From Deinococcus humi (GTDB lineage Bacteria; Deinococcota; Deinococci; Deinococcales; Deinococcaceae), in the NCBI RefSeq assembly GCF_014201875.1, contig NZ_JACHFL010000001.1, positions 372,001 through 436,000 of the forward strand: 64,000 nucleotides of DNA, given 5' to 3'. Shown one piece after another: positions 31,319-40,157 of the stretch. The stretch's first letter is position 1. Each line of letters opens with the position of its first letter. The notes beneath the pieces were generated by a model. It saw only the letters and a program-made list of their open reading frames with translations. It had not been told where the DNA came from and searched no databases. A program made the position numbers and the translations under genes.

Positions 31319-31879
31319 TCACACCCCCACGTGACGCCACGGGGCCAGCAGTGACAGCACGCCGGGGGGCAAAGCGTCGGCGTTGGGCAGAGCGTACTGG
31401 GTTTCCACGTCCCCCAGCCTCTCCGCCTTGATCCCCACAGGCTGCGCCGTCAAGCCTTCTGCCGTGAGCACGATGGCCTGCCTGAGAGCGTTGGGCAGCT
31501 CCTGAGCCGTCCAGCCAGTGCTGAATGCCACCGTCACCACGCTGAGCGGCGTAAACTCTGAGGCCAAGGCATCCAGACGCACACTGAGTGCATCAAAGAT
31601 GCACTCAGCCGTCCGGTCCACGCCATCCATTGTCACGCTCCCCAGCCCAGTCACGGGCCAGTACCGCAAGACCTCCGGCCCCAGCCGCCGCTTTCCATAC
31701 AGCGGGACGCCCAGCCCGCGCTGCACGTTGCGCATCCGGTAGTCAGCCACCCATTCCCGCTTTGCCAGATCGGGAAGGCCAGGGCAGAGCGCGGCAGCCA
31801 CCAACGCCTCGGCACGGTCCAAAGCTTGTTGCGGCGTGGGCGTGGTCTGCACCAGATCACCGACGCTCAGCAGGCTCAC
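31319..31879 (-). CDS. Head-tail adaptor (gp6-like connector), 186 aa
   Basis: The GTG start (MSLLSVGDLVQTTPTPQQAL) lies behind GCGGAG. This is chosen because the longer frame would overlap the previous gene. Helices near the N-terminus (ALDRAEALVAAALCPGLPDL) and a later DRTAECIFDALSVRLDAL are typical of connector proteins that bind the portal ring. Order and size support the call. Confidence 0.7.
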   Translation of the reverse strand: MSLLSVGDLVQTTPTPQQALDRAEALVAAALCPGLPDLAKREWVADYRMRNVQRGLGVPLYGKRRLGPEVLRYWPVTGLGSVTMDGVDRTAECIFDALSVRLDALASEFTPLSVVTVAFSTGWTAQELPNALRQAIVLTAEGLTAQPVGIKAERLGDVETQYALPNADALPPGVLSLLAPWRHVGV

Positions 31880-31883
31880 GGGA

Positions 31884-32369
31884 TTACTCCGCTGCGCCCA
31901 GATCAATCAGGCGTTGGGCCTCATCTGCCGAGAAGGTGGCCGTCTCGCCCGCGTTGTACAAGTGATAGCCGCGCAGGAACGTCACCGCCTGCGTGTCCTG
32001 GCCTTCCACGATGCCGGGGTTGGTCAGATCGCCCGTCGTGACACCCTGCCGGGGATCAGGCTCGTTGGGGCGCAGCACGGGCAGGTTCTCACCCGCCAGG
32101 CTCTTGTCAGCATTGGCCCCGGTGCGGCGATCCGTCTCTGCGCCGTCTTCCAGTTGCCTAACGATACCGCCCGTGGGCACGACGCCCGCCGAGGTGTCAG
32201 TCTGTTTCTCGGCTTCCTTGGCCTGACGCTTGGCAGCGCCCGCAATAGCGGCGGCCTGAGCGTCCACAGTGCCATCGGCCTGAACAGCGGTGGCAGGGTC
32301 CGTGGTTTCCGCCGTGGGCACGCGGGGGTCATTGCTAACGGGGGTGGTCTGTTCCTTTTTAGGTGCCAT
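31884..32369 (-). CDS. Capsid-associated/decoration-like protein, 161 aa
   Basis: A low-complexity Ala/Thr/Gln/Glu-rich N-terminal half precedes a C-terminal module FLRGYHLYNAGETATFSADE, then AQRLIDLGAAE. That terminal module (Y-N-A/P-G-E-x-A-x-F, A-x-x-L-I-x-x-G-A-A) recurs in phage proteins found between capsid and connector genes. A clear 8-bp hairpin (TGTCCGCC/GGCGGACA, 32392-32415) sits before the ribosome-binding site. Confidence 0.68.
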   Translation of the reverse strand: MAPKKEQTTPVSNDPRVPTAETTDPATAVQADGTVDAQAAAIAGAAKRQAKEAEKQTDTSAGVVPTGGIVRQLEDGAETDRRTGANADKSLAGENLPVLRPNEPDPRQGVTTGDLTNPGIVEGQDTQAVTFLRGYHLYNAGETATFSADEAQRLIDLGAAE

Positions 32370-32419
32370 GATGCAACCTCCTGGGTTGGGGTGTCCGCCC
32401 GGTTGGAGGCGGACAGTGC

Positions 32420-33709
32420 TTAGCGATCAGTGACGGTTGCCAGATCAACGCGGCCCACGGCCAGCGCTTTGTTGTGGCGCAGGGCCAGGTCATGCCGGGT
32501 CCGGGCACGGAACAGCGTCTGATCGGTGGAGAAGGCGTTGACGAGGGTGGTGCCGTTGAAGTAGCTGCCTTCAGTGGAGGTGTCCAGCGCCAGCGCCAGC
32601 GCTTCCCCGATCAGCACCTCGCTCCAGTCACCGAAGTACAGTTCCGTCCCTGCCGTTCCGCCTGCGGTGGTCAGGTTGCTGGGAATCTGGTTGCTGATCT
32701 TGTACGGCACGCCCAGCAGGCGTCCGGCGTCCATTTCCTCGCGATAGATGTATTCGCCCGTGGTGGACAGCACGTTGTAGAACCGGCTTTCCACGTCACT
32801 GTTGAAAATCCAGCCCATGCGACGCATCGGGATGTTCGCACCACGGATCAGCGCCCGCAGGCCGCCCAGCGCAGCCGTCAGGGTGGCGTAGGTGACCTTG
32901 TTGCCTGCCGCCACCTGATTCAGGATGCCGGTGGGCGTGTTGGAGGTGCCGTCACCGCGCAGGAAAGCCAGGTCCTCGCGCAGGCTCAGGCCCATCCCGA
33001 TATCGTCAACGATCATCTGGTTGACGCGGCCCGTGGTGTCATGCAGCAGCTCGTTCGAGGCGGGCACGATCACGGCCAGCTTCTTGGCGTTCAGTTGCAC
33101 AATGTCCGTGGTGGGCTGCTGCACGGGCAGGTTGTTCAACTCACCCGCGTAGGCACCGCTCACGCCACCGTTCTGGCGGTGAATGGTGAGGTTGCCGTTG
33201 GGCATCGGGATCACCTGTGCGCCCGAACCGCGCACGGCGGCCATCGGGTACAGCAGTTCGATCATGTCAGCGGCGTACTGGGTTTCCACCAGATTCCCGC
33301 CGTCCCCAGCCACGCCCGTGCTGAGCGAACGGGTGACAGCATCAGCAGTGGCCTTGTCGCCATACGTCTGCTCAATGAAGTCAGCGGCGCGGATGTTGCC
33401 ACCACTGCGGGCGGCCACGGCCAAACCACGCGCAGCATTGCCGATGCGCTGAATGACATGGTGCTGACGCTCTTCCTTGCTCATTGGCACGCTACGAATG
33501 CCAGCGCCGGGGGTGGTGTCGCCTCCATAAATCGGGGGGCGGCGGTTGGCAGCTTCAGCAGCACCGCGCTGGGTTTCGGCCTCGGTTTCTGCCGCTTCCT
33601 TCTCGGCCTTCAGGCGGGCAATCTCGGCCTGATCGGCAGCGCGGGCGGTGGTCAGCTCTTCGCTGAAGGTTTCACGAATCTGCTTCAGCTCTTCGGGGGT
33701 CAGTGGCAT
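32420..33709 (-). CDS. Major capsid protein, HK97 fold, 429 aa
   Basis: The start MPLTPEELKQIRETFSEELT follows CAGGAGGACACCCC; a longer frame was rejected. Residues 1-60 form the coiled-coil delta/scaffold domain later removed by the protease. The mature part carries HK97-type elements (AYAGELNNLPVQQPTTDIVQL, KKLAVIVPASNELLHDTTG, then FLRGDGTSNTPTGILNQVAA and GDWSEVLIGE). It forms the icosahedral shell. A 7-bp hairpin precedes the ribosome-binding site. Confidence 0.93.
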   Translation of the reverse strand: MPLTPEELKQIRETFSEELTTARAADQAEIARLKAEKEAAETEAETQRGAAEAANRRPPIYGGDTTPGAGIRSVPMSKEERQHHVIQRIGNAARGLAVAARSGGNIRAADFIEQTYGDKATADAVTRSLSTGVAGDGGNLVETQYAADMIELLYPMAAVRGSGAQVIPMPNGNLTIHRQNGGVSGAYAGELNNLPVQQPTTDIVQLNAKKLAVIVPASNELLHDTTGRVNQMIVDDIGMGLSLREDLAFLRGDGTSNTPTGILNQVAAGNKVTYATLTAALGGLRALIRGANIPMRRMGWIFNSDVESRFYNVLSTTGEYIYREEMDAGRLLGVPYKISNQIPSNLTTAGGTAGTELYFGDWSEVLIGEALALALDTSTEGSYFNGTTLVNAFSTDQTLFRARTRHDLALRHNKALAVGRVDLATVTDR

Positions 33710-33736
33710 GGGGTGTCCTCCTGTGGACAGACGAAA

Positions 33737-33756
33737 GCCGCCCACTGAGGGGCGGC
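33737..33756 (-). repeat. GC hairpin before the capsid ribosome-binding site
   Basis: GCCGCCC (33737-33743) pairs with GGGCGGC (33750-33756). On the minus strand it is followed by TTTCGTC and then AGGAGG. It belongs to the series of start-associated hairpins. Confidence 0.6.
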
Positions 33757-33808
33757 AGGGCAAGAATGTGGGTGTCGGGGGAGTTGCCAAATGCCTCAGC
33801 GGCAGGGG

Positions 33809-34873
33809 CTAGCCTGCTGGAGGGCGGGGGCTTGTCTGAGCCACGCTTCGCAAAGCCTGTCGAACATCATCCAGAGTGGGGCCGACTTCCGCTGGCTGTT
33901 CCGGCGGAGTTTCGGCGGGCATCGGAACGATTGCGGGCGGTTCTGGCACGTTTCGGGCGGTTCTGGCCTCTTTGGCATCCAATTCGGCCACAACACGGGC
34001 CGAAACAGCCTGAATGTCAGCTTCCGACAGGCGAAACATCACGCTATCCGCCTGACGTTCAGTGGCAACCTCGCCCACAGCCTGCCACTGGGGCAGCACC
34101 TCTACAGCTTCGCCGCCCAGACTGACGTTGCCGGACTCATCGACGCTGTATTCCTTGCGGAAATATCGGCGGCTCTCATAGTCCACGTACACGCAAAAAT
34201 CGTCATAAATGGCGATGAGTTGGCAGCGCCAGTCGCTCATCTCATTGATGGCGGCATACAGGCGGCTGGAGAGGGTCTGGTGTTCCAGCACGCCCGCCGC
34301 TCGCGTCTCATCACTGCGGGCATCCAGGGCACGCCCCACCTCTTCCGCCGTGATGATCTCTTCCGCGCCATGCAGCTTGACGCCCTTAGCGCGGGCCTGG
34401 AACAGGCTGGGCTTGTTGCTGGGCAAGGTCACCACGCTCAGTTCATCCATCGCATCGGCCTGGATGCTGATGTGATCGGCGGCCCGCTCCTGCTTGTACT
34501 CGTCAAAGCGCACGGAGAAAGCCCGCAGAACCCCGCTCCGCACAAGGGCGGTAATGCTGGCCCCAGCAGGCGTCCGGGCGTCCGGGTGAATCTCCGCTTC
34601 GGCCCATAGTTGACTGCCCCGGTATTCCACACTCGTGACCGTACCAATGGGATTATCGGTATCATGGTTGAAGAGGAGCACTGGGTTGGTTTTGAAGCCG
34701 TCCAAGGCGCGTTGAGAGAACTTGATGCGCGTGCCAAAGCTGTCCGTCACACTTGAGTCATTCGCCACGCCCGCGATCTTCACCGCGCCGTCCGTGGCGT
34801 CCTGCACCGTGCGAACCTGGGCCACCAGATACTGGCCGGGCTTCAGGCTCGGGTCTGTCGTTCTGTTCGTCAT
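33809..34873 (-). CDS. Prohead maturation protease (HK97-type), 354 aa
   Basis: The region up to residue about 160 shows the herpesvirus/HK97 protease signature: GVANDSSVTDSFGTRIKFSQ, VLLFNHDTDNPIGTVTSV (catalytic His), YRGSQLWAEAEIHP and VRSGVLRAFSVRF (catalytic Ser). A long variable C-terminal part with Pro-rich tail may scaffold or bind DNA. The protein is longer than usual proteases (about 200), so the extra 150 residues are noteworthy. Confidence 0.88.
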   Translation of the reverse strand: MTNRTTDPSLKPGQYLVAQVRTVQDATDGAVKIAGVANDSSVTDSFGTRIKFSQRALDGFKTNPVLLFNHDTDNPIGTVTSVEYRGSQLWAEAEIHPDARTPAGASITALVRSGVLRAFSVRFDEYKQERAADHISIQADAMDELSVVTLPSNKPSLFQARAKGVKLHGAEEIITAEEVGRALDARSDETRAAGVLEHQTLSSRLYAAINEMSDWRCQLIAIYDDFCVYVDYESRRYFRKEYSVDESGNVSLGGEAVEVLPQWQAVGEVATERQADSVMFRLSEADIQAVSARVVAELDAKEARTARNVPEPPAIVPMPAETPPEQPAEVGPTLDDVRQALRSVAQTSPRPPAG

Positions 34874-34941
34874 GGTTCACCTCGGGAAGGGGCGGCAGCA
34901 TGGCGTTACGCCCATGCCTGGGCTTGATGGTGGCTCGGGGA

Positions 34942-36477
34942 TCAGGTGGGGACATAGAGGGCCTTTGCTTCCGCCTTGAGGGCTTCGTAGGCCAGCGCCA
35001 AATCCCCGCCACTGGCCGTCAACGCCGCCCGACGATGCTGCATGGCGCGGGCCGCCACATCACTCCCCAGCGCCTCCCACCGCTCCTGGGCGGTACGGGC
35101 CGCCGCTTGTGGGTCCGGGGCGTTCTTGAGCAGGCGGTATTCCTCTGCCCACATCTGGCGATACCGGGCAGGTGATGGTGGCTCGTCAGGGGGTTGATCC
35201 TCTGGCGGCGGCTCAGCGTCCTGGGGCTTCAGATCATGCCGGATGTTCAAGCTGCCGGGAACCATCCAGACGTTCGGCTGCCCGTCCGGTTCATACCCAC
35301 GGGCGGCGCGGTATTCCTCGCGGCTGATCGCCCCGGTTTTGAGTTCATCAAGCTGCCGTTTTTCCAGCGCAGCCAAGTCCTCTTCCACTGGGCTTTCAAT
35401 GCGGACGCGGACGCCGGGAAAGCGGACAGAAAGCCGATTGAACAGACGTTCCATGCGCTTTCGGTGCGGGTCCAGCGTCTGCGCCTGATACACCGCCTGC
35501 GCGGCGCTGAAGGTATCCGCCCCCAGAGCGCCCGTGTCCGTGTAGCCCACCACTGGCCCCGGCACGCCGAAGTGCATCAGGATGTCCTGTCGACTGGCCT
35601 TCGTGATCTCAGGGAAGGCCAGGTCCTTGAAGGCGGGGGCAATGCTCCGCAGTTTCAGGCCGCCCCACAGGGGAGCCACCTTGCCGCTGTTGTACATGCC
35701 CTGGTACGTCTCGTTCCAGCTCTCGCGGAGGGCGGCAGCAGCATCCACGCCGGGGTAGGGTTGATCAGATTCCAAGACACCGCCCGGCATGGCGTTGTTT
35801 GCAAAGTAGAACCGGGCATAGGCCCGCACTTCAGCATCCAGCGTGATGCTGTTGGCCCCGGCTTGCACCGCGCTGCTGCCCGCGTAGGGGTTGACTGGAT
35901 CAGGAATGCGGACTTCCAGCACGCCAAGGCCAGAAGCATCAGGGCGGGCCGTGAAAGGCGGGAAGTACAGTTGCTGACCATTCAGCGTGCGGTAGCGGTA
36001 CTGACTGATGAAGCCGGTGGGGTCCGGCACGGCATCAAGCAGGTGTGGGTAGAGAACGTGGAGTTCACGAGGCTCCCCATTCACACCGTCCACCACCAGC
36101 AGGGCAGCGCGGCCCAGCAGGGACAGGTGCTGCTGCATGACGTGACGCAGGCTCACACCATCATGGGCCTGACAGGGATTGTCCAGCAGGCGGGCCAGCG
36201 GGTGAGTGGGTTCCTCCTCCCAGCGTCCTCCCCGGCGTGCGCGTTCCACATGCACGGGCAGAGTGGAAATGTCCTCAGCAATACGGGAGACGGCGACGTG
36301 GACAACGCCGACATTGTTTTGCAGGCGCTCCCCATCATTCAGGTTGACTTGGCCGGACTCACGCCCGCCGCTCTGGAAGACGCTCCACCAGCCGCCAATA
36401 CCACCAGGGGCATAGAGGCCGGGGCCGTCGGCACGTTTGCGGGTCAGGGCCGCGCCCATGCGTTGAATTAGGTTCAT
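34942..36477 (-). CDS. Portal protein (HK97 family), 511 aa
   Basis: The start MNLIQRMGAALTRKRADGPG follows AAAGGAGGGCCG. Characteristic segments include VGVVHVAVSRIAEDISTLPV near residue 50, DHDGVSLR-like HPLARLLDNPCQ, and a C-terminal helix with HFGVPGPVVGYTD and AVYQAQTLDPHRKRMERLFN. It forms the dodecameric DNA-entry ring. The C-terminal 100 residues are Pro-rich and charged. Confidence 0.9.
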   Translation of the reverse strand: MNLIQRMGAALTRKRADGPGLYAPGGIGGWWSVFQSGGRESGQVNLNDGERLQNNVGVVHVAVSRIAEDISTLPVHVERARRGGRWEEEPTHPLARLLDNPCQAHDGVSLRHVMQQHLSLLGRAALLVVDGVNGEPRELHVLYPHLLDAVPDPTGFISQYRYRTLNGQQLYFPPFTARPDASGLGVLEVRIPDPVNPYAGSSAVQAGANSITLDAEVRAYARFYFANNAMPGGVLESDQPYPGVDAAAALRESWNETYQGMYNSGKVAPLWGGLKLRSIAPAFKDLAFPEITKASRQDILMHFGVPGPVVGYTDTGALGADTFSAAQAVYQAQTLDPHRKRMERLFNRLSVRFPGVRVRIESPVEEDLAALEKRQLDELKTGAISREEYRAARGYEPDGQPNVWMVPGSLNIRHDLKPQDAEPPPEDQPPDEPPSPARYRQMWAEEYRLLKNAPDPQAAARTAQERWEALGSDVAARAMQHRRAALTASGGDLALAYEALKAEAKALYVPT

Positions 36478-36496
36478 CGGCCCTCCTTTGGGTTGC

Positions 36497-38062
36497 CTAC
36501 CATCCGAAATGCTCACTGGCAGGCTTCAGTTTCAGGACGCTCCAAGCATCGGCGTCGGCCAAGTCGAACGGCTTGAACTCGGGCACACGCTTCAGGCTCT
36601 TGAACCGGGTGTCATGCGTGCCCTCAGCGTCCAACACCTCGCCCCGATCCCGCATTCCCTTCACGGCCTGCCAGCGCTCCCGCTTGCCACCCGTCGCCGT
36701 GGTGGCCTTCACCTCGTCATAACGCGGCTTGAACGTGCCGGGCAGGATCAAGCCTTCCTCGCTCATGGCCTTCCAGACGTTGTTGTACTGATCGCGCCAC
36801 AAGTCACCGCCCTGGTTTGTCTCAATGCCCACGGTGGACGCCCTGAGTTCGATGGCCTTCAGGATCACGCGGCGCATCAGGGCGTCCGTGCCCTCAATGC
36901 CCTCCCAGGCGTACAGGGTGATGATCTTCCCGTCTGCCCGCCGTCCTGCGGCGCTGATGGCTTGAGAATCGCTCTGATCGGTTTCCGTCACCGCAATATC
37001 CGCCCATACCTGCACGTCCGAGAGCGTTTCGAGGGGCGGGTAGGGGATCGCGTGGAAGTCATAACCCTTGTACAGCGTGCCCTTGCTGCTGCCGATCTCG
37101 TTTTGCTTTTCCTCGGTGAAGGCCACGGGGCCGATGTCATTTAACTCCGCTTCCAGCACGGGCAAGGGGCGGGCGTCAGGCCAGGTGCTCACGCCTGCCG
37201 TGATGAAGTGGCGCGGCGTGCCGTTGCTGTCCCGGCGCGTCTCGTACTCAAAGCCCGTAATGGCCGGGTGCGGGCCGCTGATGTAGCGATCCATCAGGAA
37301 CTCAGCCGGATACTCCGGGTTCGCGTTGGCGAGGCGCGTCACGACGCCGTGCGGGTTGATGATGTTCTGGAGAAACATGATGACGCGGGACGGCGCACCG
37401 GCTGGGATGATGCTGTTCTGAATCACCTTGAGTTTCTTCTCGGTGGTTTTCAGGGTGTCGAGCTTCTCGTCAATGTCGTCAAAAATGATGACATCGGGGC
37501 GCAAGTCTTCCAGCAACAGCCCGCGCACGGCGGTATCCAGGCCCGCCGCGTCCACCACGAGGCCAGAGCGCGTCCACACCCGCGAGCGCCGCCAGCCCTG
37601 CGAGGTGCCATGCTTGCCCACCTTGCGGTCGCTCAGGCTGGGGTAATAGCGGGCAATCTGCGGGTGTTCCAGAATCAGGCCGATGTTCTGCACGCTGTCG
37701 TCTGCCTGCGCCTGCGTGCCCTGAACGTACAGCACGTACTTATAGCCCTGCGTGGCAAGCTTGATCGGCGTGCGGCGGGCGTTTGTTGTCTTGGAGAATC
37801 CACGCGGCCACACGAATACGCCGGACGCGCTTTGATCCGGGCGGCACGCTTCCACCCACTTCCAGTAATCGTGATGGTAGGGGGCCAGTGGGGCGGTGTA
37901 GGTGGACGGCCAGAGCGTATGCAGCCAATCCAGGTATGCAGCAGGGGGCGTGTCTCGCCCCGCCTCAAGGCTAGTTCGGTAGGGCGCGGTGAGCGTCTGC
38001 GCTTCCGCCGCCAGGAGGCCCCAGACTGATGAGTCGGGCGGTGATCCGTTCAAGAGTGTCAT
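36497..38062 (-). CDS. Terminase large subunit, 521 aa
   Basis: This is the packaging ATPase-nuclease. The Walker A-like VWPRGFSKTT (about 85) and the Walker B VIIFDDIDE (about 200) are in the N-terminal half. The nuclease half shows VWADIAVTETDQSD (first acidic residue), VGIETNQGG and a terminal DLADADAWSVL. The start gives an overlap of about 90 nt with the small terminase gene. A shorter start cannot be excluded. Confidence 0.9.
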   Translation of the reverse strand: MTLLNGSPPDSSVWGLLAAEAQTLTAPYRTSLEAGRDTPPAAYLDWLHTLWPSTYTAPLAPYHHDYWKWVEACRPDQSASGVFVWPRGFSKTTNARRTPIKLATQGYKYVLYVQGTQAQADDSVQNIGLILEHPQIARYYPSLSDRKVGKHGTSQGWRRSRVWTRSGLVVDAAGLDTAVRGLLLEDLRPDVIIFDDIDEKLDTLKTTEKKLKVIQNSIIPAGAPSRVIMFLQNIINPHGVVTRLANANPEYPAEFLMDRYISGPHPAITGFEYETRRDSNGTPRHFITAGVSTWPDARPLPVLEAELNDIGPVAFTEEKQNEIGSSKGTLYKGYDFHAIPYPPLETLSDVQVWADIAVTETDQSDSQAISAAGRRADGKIITLYAWEGIEGTDALMRRVILKAIELRASTVGIETNQGGDLWRDQYNNVWKAMSEEGLILPGTFKPRYDEVKATTATGGKRERWQAVKGMRDRGEVLDAEGTHDTRFKSLKRVPEFKPFDLADADAWSVLKLKPASEHFGW

Positions 38063-38525
38063 GGTCCCTCACTTCGTCACGAATCACTTGAATGACGGCG
38101 CTCACCATCTGGCGCGCATCATCCACACGGATATGTTCTGTGGACTCGCCTAGGATCAGGCGTTCCAGCTTCTCTAGACGCTCATAGGCGGCCACAGCTT
38201 CATGCGGCTTCTCGTAGGCCACGTCTGCCCCGTCCAGACCGCCCGCATACTTGAGGGCGTTCATCTTCATGGCCTGAATCTGACTGAGCTTCTGGGCCAC
38301 GTCGCGGGCCGTCACGCCCACCTGCATCTCTGCCACCTGCTCAGTTGCCGCTCTTTCCACTTTTTGCCAGTGCGTTTGCCGTTCTGCTTCCCAGTCCTCA
38401 CGGGCTGAACGCTTAGATGCCGTGCTGTAGCTGATTTTCCGCTTTCCGCAGAATTGCTTGAGGGTTGCCTTTTCTGGATCGTGAATGAAGTCGAGGCGGA
38501 CTGCGCCCCAATCGGTTCTAGCCAT
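37971..38525 (-). CDS. Terminase small subunit, 184 aa
   Basis: The ATG follows GGAGGTGGATTGC. The protein begins MARTDWGAVRLDFIHDPEKA and has a helix-turn-helix-like element (TLKQFCGKRKISYSTASKRS), which fits recognition of the packaging site. Long helices follow, then a Gly/Ser tail. It precedes the large subunit as usual. The packaging site itself is not recognised. Confidence 0.82.
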   Translation of the reverse strand: MARTDWGAVRLDFIHDPEKATLKQFCGKRKISYSTASKRSAREDWEAERQTHWQKVERAATEQVAEMQVGVTARDVAQKLSQIQAMKMNALKYAGGLDGADVAYEKPHEAVAAYERLEKLERLILGESTEHIRVDDARQMVSAVIQVIRDEVRDHDTLERITARLISLGPPGGGSADAHRALPN

Positions 38526-38675
38526 GCAATCCACCTCCTATGTTTGGGGCAAGCGGCGGGCCTCGATTCCCGCGCGTCAGCAGTTCGGGCTGACACATCC
38601 ATTCGCCTGCAAAGGCCAGCGCGAGGGCTGGCCGGGGGTGCGCCTTCACTCGGGCGCAGGGGGAACGGCGGGGGG
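38526..38675. other. 150-bp intergenic region before the terminase genes
   Basis: It holds a 7-bp hairpin GGCCAGC (38614-38620) / GCTGGCC (38627-38633) followed on the minus strand by TTTGC, and a second small inverted repeat GTCAGC/GCTGAC. I see no gene. Because cos or pac sites often lie next to the small terminase gene, this is a candidate region, but no direct evidence is visible. Confidence 0.45.
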
Positions 38676-39017
38676 CTAGGCGCGTTCCGGCCAATGCCAG
38701 GTGCCGGGGGCTTTGTCGGCCTCATCCTGCCTAACGCTGCCCGCCGCAAGCGTGCCGTTGTTCAAGTCGCTGGCAATCCCGGCGTGAAGGTTGTTCTTGG
38801 CGTACACGCGCACGATGTTTGCCCCAAGTGCGTCCCGATGCACTTCCAGATCATTCGACTGATCCAAAAACACCGTGAGGTTGCAGTGATCGGGATGATC
38901 GCTGGGGCTATCCCAGGCATTCGTGACCATTGCGGCGCGGTGCTGCCCGTTGGCAAGGACGAAATGGACGATTCGGCCAATGGTGGGGCGCTGGACTTCC
39001 TTGACTTCTATGCTCAT
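38676..39017 (-). CDS. Conserved-looking phage protein, 113 aa
   Basis: The start MSIEVKEVQRPTIGRIVHFV follows AAAGGAGAGAT. The core IGRIVHFVLANGQHRAAMVTNAW and LTVFLDQSNDLEV is a compact beta fold that I associate with unannotated proteins in many phages of Gram-positive bacteria. No function is known to me. Confidence 0.72.
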   Translation of the reverse strand: MSIEVKEVQRPTIGRIVHFVLANGQHRAAMVTNAWDSPSDHPDHCNLTVFLDQSNDLEVHRDALGANIVRVYAKNNLHAGIASDLNNGTLAAGSVRQDEADKAPGTWHWPERA

Positions 39018-39136
39018 ATCTCTCCTTTCAGCAGCAGGAACAGGCCGTAAGAGGCCACAGCAATGCCCAGCATCAGGCCCACCACGATCAGGCCGCCCAG
39101 CCACCTGTCCCGGCGTTTCTCCAGGCGGCGCTTCAT
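39014..39136 (-). CDS. Mini-gene, 40-aa single-pass membrane protein
   Basis: MKRRLEKRRDRWLGGLIVVG, then LMLGIAVASYGLFLLLKGEI has a basic cytoplasmic start and one transmembrane helix. Its TGA overlaps the next ATG by 4 nt. The ribosome-binding site is weak, so translation may depend on coupling to the upstream gene (7-nt gap). Confidence 0.62.
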   Translation of the reverse strand: MKRRLEKRRDRWLGGLIVVGLMLGIAVASYGLFLLLKGEI

Positions 39137-39143
39137 GGGTGGC

Positions 39144-39431
39144 CTACCACGTGCGGGTGTGCCAAGCGGTTTCGACAGACTCAAACACGCCGTCACGCAG
39201 CCACCCATGCCAGCCACAACAGCCGGGGGCGTTGTGGAACAGAGAGGGCGTCAACGTCAGATCGCCAGTCTCCACACTGCCCGAAACAACGGCGTGCGGG
39301 GCGAAGTACACCCGATTGCAGCCGCAGGGGCAGACGTAGTGATGCCCCGTGCCGCCATCCTCCTGTCGGATGAGGCCGGGCTTCCAGTCGGCCATGCGTT
39401 CACCCTGCCAATGGATCATCGGTGTGTTCAT
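39144..39431 (-). CDS. DUF6527-like cysteine-rich protein, 95 aa
   Basis: The start MNTPMIHWQGERMADWKPGL follows AGGAGAG. The body HHYVCPCGCNRVYFAPHAVV, TLTPSLFH and HGWLRDGVFE matches the DUF6527 pattern (C-x-C-G-C, T-L-x-P-S, H-x-W-I-x-x-G). Relatives occur with ubiquitin-like and defence-associated operons as well as in phages. Here it is an isolated member in the pre-terminase cluster. A metal-binding role for the cysteines is inferred. Confidence 0.68.
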   Translation of the reverse strand: MNTPMIHWQGERMADWKPGLIRQEDGGTGHHYVCPCGCNRVYFAPHAVVSGSVETGDLTLTPSLFHNAPGCCGWHGWLRDGVFESVETAWHTRTW

Positions 39432-39438
39432 GGCTCTC

Positions 39439-39786
39439 CTAGCGTTGACTGCGGCGCACTTGCTGGGCACGCTTGCGGCGAGACTGGGCCAGACGGCGCA
39501 CAGGCAGGCCGTACTCAATCCGTACAGGCCCGATGATCGGGACAGGCTGCCATGTCTTGCCTCTGTTCTGGCTAATGCTCAGAGTGGCGGTGCTGTAAGC
39601 GTTCGTCTCCCCTTTGCTGGCTTCGTCTGCCAGCGCCTTCACCCGGAACCAGTCACCGTCCCCGTCCTGTGCCCACAGGTGGCGCGTCTGCTCCCGGTAC
39701 TCATCGGCGGCGCGTCTGGCGTCCGGCGTCGGCTGGCCCGTCCATGACACCGGGCGCGTCTGCGTGCGGCGGTTGCGTGGGGGCAT
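39439..39786 (-). CDS. Basic hypothetical protein, 115 aa
   Basis: MPPRNRRTQTRPVSWTGQPT behind GGAGGCCGCC. The protein is strongly basic at both ends (RRLAQSRRKRAQQVRRSQR) with a small central domain (GDWFRVKALADEASKGETNAY). It could bind nucleic acid. Not recognised. Confidence 0.65.
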   Translation of the reverse strand: MPPRNRRTQTRPVSWTGQPTPDARRAADEYREQTRHLWAQDGDGDWFRVKALADEASKGETNAYSTATLSISQNRGKTWQPVPIIGPVRIEYGLPVRRLAQSRRKRAQQVRRSQR

Positions 39787-39801
39787 GGCGGCCTCCGGGT
39801 G

Positions 39802-40002
39802 TCAGTCCTCAGATTCTGAGGGCGTGTCGGAATCTGACAAATCCAGCAGATTGTTTGGGGGCCAAGGCTGGCCTTCTGAGCGGCTTATTTCTGCCAGCAA
39901 AGTGCCATTCTCGCCATACCCGCTATAGACGCGGACGGCCTGAACCTTTTCATGGTTAGGTCCAAGCTTGACTGTGAGGAATGGGCGCTTATCGGCTGTC
40001 AT
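39802..40002 (-). CDS. Hypothetical protein, 66 aa
   Basis: MTADKRPFLTVKLGPNHEKV begins in a 4-nt ATGA overlap with the mini-gene upstream, which fixes the start. The C-terminus (LLDLSDSDTPSESED) is very acidic; its codons contain the perfect 13-bp palindrome CTCAGATTCTGAG (39808-39820). It is the fourth member of an overlapping chain. Confidence 0.62.
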   Translation of the reverse strand: MTADKRPFLTVKLGPNHEKVQAVRVYSGYGENGTLLAEISRSEGQPWPPNNLLDLSDSDTPSESED

Positions 40003-40157
40003 GGGCTGCCCCGTCCGGCGCGGCGTTCCGCTTCCCGCCGATCCGCCAAAGCCACGGTAATTAAGCGTAGCAGGGCAGGGCTTGGCTGCTTTGGCCCCTG
40101 CCAAACATGCCGAAACCAGCAATCAAGGGCGCGGTGAGACAATGACGGCTGCCTCAT
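39999..40157 (-). CDS. Mini-gene, 52-aa basic protein
   Basis: MRQPSLSHRALDCWFRHVWQ, then GPKQPSPALLRLITVALADR and a basic tail. It starts in an ATGA overlap with the previous mini-gene and ends in an ATGA overlap with the next. The continuous overlap chain is the main evidence that it is real. Confidence 0.55.
   Translation of the reverse strand: MRQPSLSHRALDCWFRHVWQGPKQPSPALLRLITVALADRREAERRAGRGSP

Noticed and set aside
32474..33748. Plus-strand open frame (424 codons) opposite the capsid gene
   Set aside because: Antisense shadow of the major capsid gene; no promoter, ribosome-binding site or domain.
35194..36471. Plus-strand open frame (425 codons) opposite the portal gene
   Set aside because: Antisense shadow of the portal gene, whose HK97-type motifs are clear on the minus strand.
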